NCBI RefSeq assembly: GCF_042433515.1
Contig: NZ_JBHLVH010000028.1
Span: 1-64,000 of the forward strand
DNA length: 64,000 nt
Direction: 5' to 3'
DNA from: Kytococcus schroeteri
GTDB taxonomy: Bacteria > Actinomycetota > Actinomycetes > Actinomycetales > Dermatophilaceae
The position numbers and the translations under genes were made by a program. This document shows, one piece after another, positions 62,701-64,000 of the stretch. Positions within the stretch are counted from its first letter, which is position 1, and each line of letters opens with the position of its first letter. The notes under the pieces are model-generated. The model saw only the letters and a list, made by a program, of their open reading frames with translations, had not been told where the DNA came from and made no database searches.

Positions 62701-63542
62701 GGGGTGGAAGCCAGGTGGGCCGCCGAGGTGCGCTGCTCCAGGTGCCGGGGGTCGAGCAGCACGTGGCGCCGTGCGGCGTCGAGCACGTCGGCCACCACCA
62801 CGTCACCGGGGTCGGCGTGCCGCACCGCGGCGGTGAGCACGGCCCGCACCCCCACCTCGGAGGCCAGGTGCCACAGGCCCACGGCCTGGTCGGTGCACCC
62901 GGGCTCCCCGGCCGGGGCACCGGAGCAGACCAGCTCCACCACCACCACGCGCCGCGCGGTGACGTGGTCGCCCACCCGGTGGGCCACCGCGTCCACCCAG
63001 CCCTCCAGCAGGCGTCGCGCCTCGGCCCGGCGGCGGGCCAGCACGGCCCGCCCCACGTCGGAGTCCGGCCCCAGCAGCACCCGCACCGCCGGGGCGGCAC
63101 CGGCCACCAGACCGGTGGTGGTGCGCGGCTCCCCACGATCCCCCGCAGCGTGCGTGGCCGAGACGAGCCGGCACAACGCCGCCCAGCCCACACCGTGGCC
63201 TCCCCCGCCCTGCCCCCCGCAGGCCAGCACCCGCACCCGGTGGTGGCTCTCGTCCACCCACGCCCCGCCGCGCACCGGGGAGCGACGGGTGGGCGTGGCG
63301 GCCCCCGGCGCCTCGCCCTCGGCGTGGGCCAGGGCCAGGTCCACCCCGAGCACCGGCACCACACCCGCCTCGGTGCAGGCCCGGGCGAAGCGCACGGCGC
63401 CGTAGAGCCCGTCCCGGTCGGTGAGGGCCAGGTGGCCCTGGCCCCACGCCGCGGCCCGGTCCACGAGCTCCTGCGGGGTGCAGGTGCCGTACTGCAACGA
63501 GAAGCTCGAGGCCACGTGCAGGTGGGCGAAAGCGGCGGACAT
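59772..63542 (-). CDS. dnaE2: Error-prone DNA polymerase (DnaE2/ImuC type)
   Basis: A C-family polymerase of 1256 residues. The N-terminal PHP domain (HLHVASSFSLQYGTCTPQELV) leads to palm motifs with the metal-binding PDIDIDVESDRRTEIYERV, then fingers (FRPGPVKSDMITPFLAARQG, KAHAAAFALPTYQSAWLKTHYPAHF), a helix-hairpin-helix and an OB domain (TEVLVAGVRVATQTPPVRSGRRVVFVTLNDP). It ends in the RKLWHSSPGSSGW tail usual for DnaE2. DnaE2 performs mutagenic repair synthesis. It overlaps the HEPN gene (TGATG) and dinB (7 bases). No replicative-DnaE features are missing except the smaller size. Confidence 0.94.
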   Translation of the reverse strand: MSAAFAHLHVASSFSLQYGTCTPQELVDRAAAWGQGHLALTDRDGLYGAVRFARACTEAGVVPVLGVDLALAHAEGEAPGAATPTRRSPVRGGAWVDESHHRVRVLACGGQGGGGHGVGWAALCRLVSATHAAGDRGEPRTTTGLVAGAAPAVRVLLGPDSDVGRAVLARRRAEARRLLEGWVDAVAHRVGDHVTARRVVVVELVCSGAPAGEPGCTDQAVGLWHLASEVGVRAVLTAAVRHADPGDVVVADVLDAARRHVLLDPRHLEQRTSAAHLASTPTMVRVARWLAERAAWPGPLERAADRLLATTCEVAVECGLSARDDLGIGSVHLPEPEVLGFADAQDAMAGLVQRCRTALEELYPGAARRRAADRLEDELSTIGALGYATYFLTVAQVCDLIREAGGRVAARGSGAGSLVNRLLGISGVDPLRHDLLMERFCSPLRAELPDIDIDVESDRRTEIYERVLERFGDGRVTCVSMMETYRVRHAVRDVGAVLGMPPVEVDAIAKAFPHVRARDARAAVRDLPELRAAGLDAPRLQRMLDLVERLDGLPRHIALHPCGVVLSNLGLRDRTPVEASWLGFPMSQFDKDDVEDMGLLKLDVLGIRMQSAMAHALDLVEATDGVRIDLDDEAQVPHDDAETFGLIGSTRTLGCFQIESPGQRELVGKFGPRTFEDVIIDISLFRPGPVKSDMITPFLAARQGWAEPLLMHPALQEHLRSTEGVVVFHEQVLQVITATTGVDLAHSDEARRAMGTAEGREAVERWWRPAAAARGFTGEVADRIWEVLAAFASFGFCKAHAAAFALPTYQSAWLKTHYPAHFMAGVLTHDPGMYPKRLILDDARELGVTVLGLDVNASGEGYRVEPVGQEEPDDDLSVPLTEVDPDRALERVRRRARRWGLRVALSEVKGLGQDDARRIVAGQPYASLADFWHRARVDRPLVERMVLAGAFDAFASPERRRDLLVELVDLERWREPRSRGRRARLALDRAEQDRRAAERGTQPMLDLPAPRGVGDAGLPPMAREEQVAHELEVLGMDVTAHVLEPHLPTLRALGARPARDLLGLRSGTEVLVAGVRVATQTPPVRSGRRVVFVTLNDPTGASDATFFEDVQGPYAQVLFQSWFLLVRGVVRRTGPRGVSLRATGAWELSELTGAHRSGGVDGLFAAWEEQDRVQHERARAGQEAAAAQGPLGRRVLVHASGYRQSPYADVGAAGPAVGGLAAGAPGAGRTGRAGAPGTGGMPSRKLWHSSPGSSGW

Positions 63543-64000
63543 CAGCGGTCCCCGGTCGGCCAGCCGGCCACCAGCAGGGCCGTGGCGGCAGGCAGAACCG
63601 GCAGGCCCAGCAGTCCGCGCACGCGCTGCTCGAAGTCGTCCACCTGCCGCACCAGGTCGTCGGCCTCGCGCTGCGAGCAGGCCTGCCCGCGGGCCAGGGC
63701 CGCCCGGCGGCGCGCGGACCCGTCGAAGAAGACCGCCCACTCGTGCAGCTCCGGCGCGGCCGTGGCCAGCAGGTCCCACACGCTGCGGGGCCGCGAGGCC
63801 CGGCCGGGCACGGTGCGTGCCGCCACCACGGCGGCCGCCGCCCGCAACGCCCCCAGGTGGGCCGCCTCGTAGCGCTCGGCGGGCACCGGGGAGGCGCACG
63901 CCTCGGCCAGGCTCGCCCGGGACCGCTCCATGAGGTCCAGCACCGTACCCGCGGGGGCACCGCCGCCCACCGGCACGACCGAGCTCGTCATCGTCGTCAT
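63542..64000 (-). CDS. SAV_6107-type HEPN domain protein (5' end at window edge)
   Basis: At least 152 residues, all-helical, with the pattern of the SAV_6107 HEPN family: ERSRASLAEACASPVPAERYEAAHLGALRAAAAVVAART near residues 25-65, SVWDLLATAAPELHEWAVFFDGSARRRAAL near 72-100, and ADDLVRQVDDFEQRVRGLL. In actinobacteria such proteins are commonly encoded directly before dnaE2. The last possible ATG is at the window edge (64000), so the start may lie further out. The stop overlaps the dnaE2 ATG. Whether it acts like ImuA or as an RNA-binding factor is unknown. Confidence 0.8.
   Translation of the reverse strand: MTTMTSSVVPVGGGAPAGTVLDLMERSRASLAEACASPVPAERYEAAHLGALRAAAAVVAARTVPGRASRPRSVWDLLATAAPELHEWAVFFDGSARRRAALARGQACSQREADDLVRQVDDFEQRVRGLLGLPVLPAATALLVAGWPTGDR

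Overview
The window is a gene-dense stretch of a very GC-rich (clearly around 70%) actinobacterial chromosome. The gene content (SepH, DUF3000, DUF3040, DUF3159, DUF3710, DUF4193, DUF5998, coproporphyrin-type heme genes, [2Fe-2S] ferrochelatase, DnaE2) fits the order Micrococcales. A Dermacoccaceae/Kytococcaceae-like host is a weak guess. No tRNA, rRNA or CRISPR array was seen.

Layout. 1-650 is a compositionally different edge with a small secreted protein and an ABC ATPase cut off just after Walker A. 748-8037 holds glycerol kinase, an ATP-dependent ligase (LigC type) facing a stand-alone LigD-type polymerase, a secreted NucH-type nuclease and MsrB. 8114-11309 is the late heme operon hemE-hemY-hemQ. 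11410-15967 carries DUF3000, RNase D, an HTH-MurA fusion with a palindrome just upstream, and a glycerophosphodiesterase. 16139-17718 is a decayed patch: a VCBS-like gene fragment ended by an IS3 element, which itself has a nonsense codon in orfA and a central deletion in orfB, followed by an orphan lipoprotein. 18035-32353 is mostly minus-strand core metabolism: dxs, acyltransferase, aconitase, RNA methyltransferase, DUF3159/DUF3710, dut, DUF4193, inositol-phosphatase-like protein, hemH and a TRIC channel.

32500-40495 holds sepH, then a minus-strand group (Pat-type acetyltransferase, DUF5998, phosphodiesterase, tdk) and a divergent acyl-CoA synthetase. 40560-44465 encodes a large secreted subtilase with three CWB2 wall-binding repeats. 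parC (44590) and parE (54798, opposite strand) flank about 7.7 kb of accessory-looking DNA: a four-gene secreted-protein/two-membrane-protein/ABC operon (47191-50309), atoE, a lipoprotein nuclease and an APC permease. The right end (58609-64000) is a minus-strand mutagenesis-type cassette, HEPN protein-dnaE2-dinB.

How the genes work together. The three hem genes plus hemH cover the late coproporphyrin-dependent heme route except coproporphyrinogen synthesis. LigC plus the polymerase look like a gap-filling repair pair. The acyl-CoA synthetase and atoE share a near-identical CRP/GlxR-like box next to a TANNNT -10, which suggests one fatty-acid-use regulon; the Pat-type acetyltransferase divergent from the synthetase may control it after translation. 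The best candidate for an undescribed system is the 47191-50309 operon, with a possible decayed relative at 1-650. Both are secreted-protein/ABC modules that resemble the lactococcin-972 gene layout but show no sequence match that I can see.
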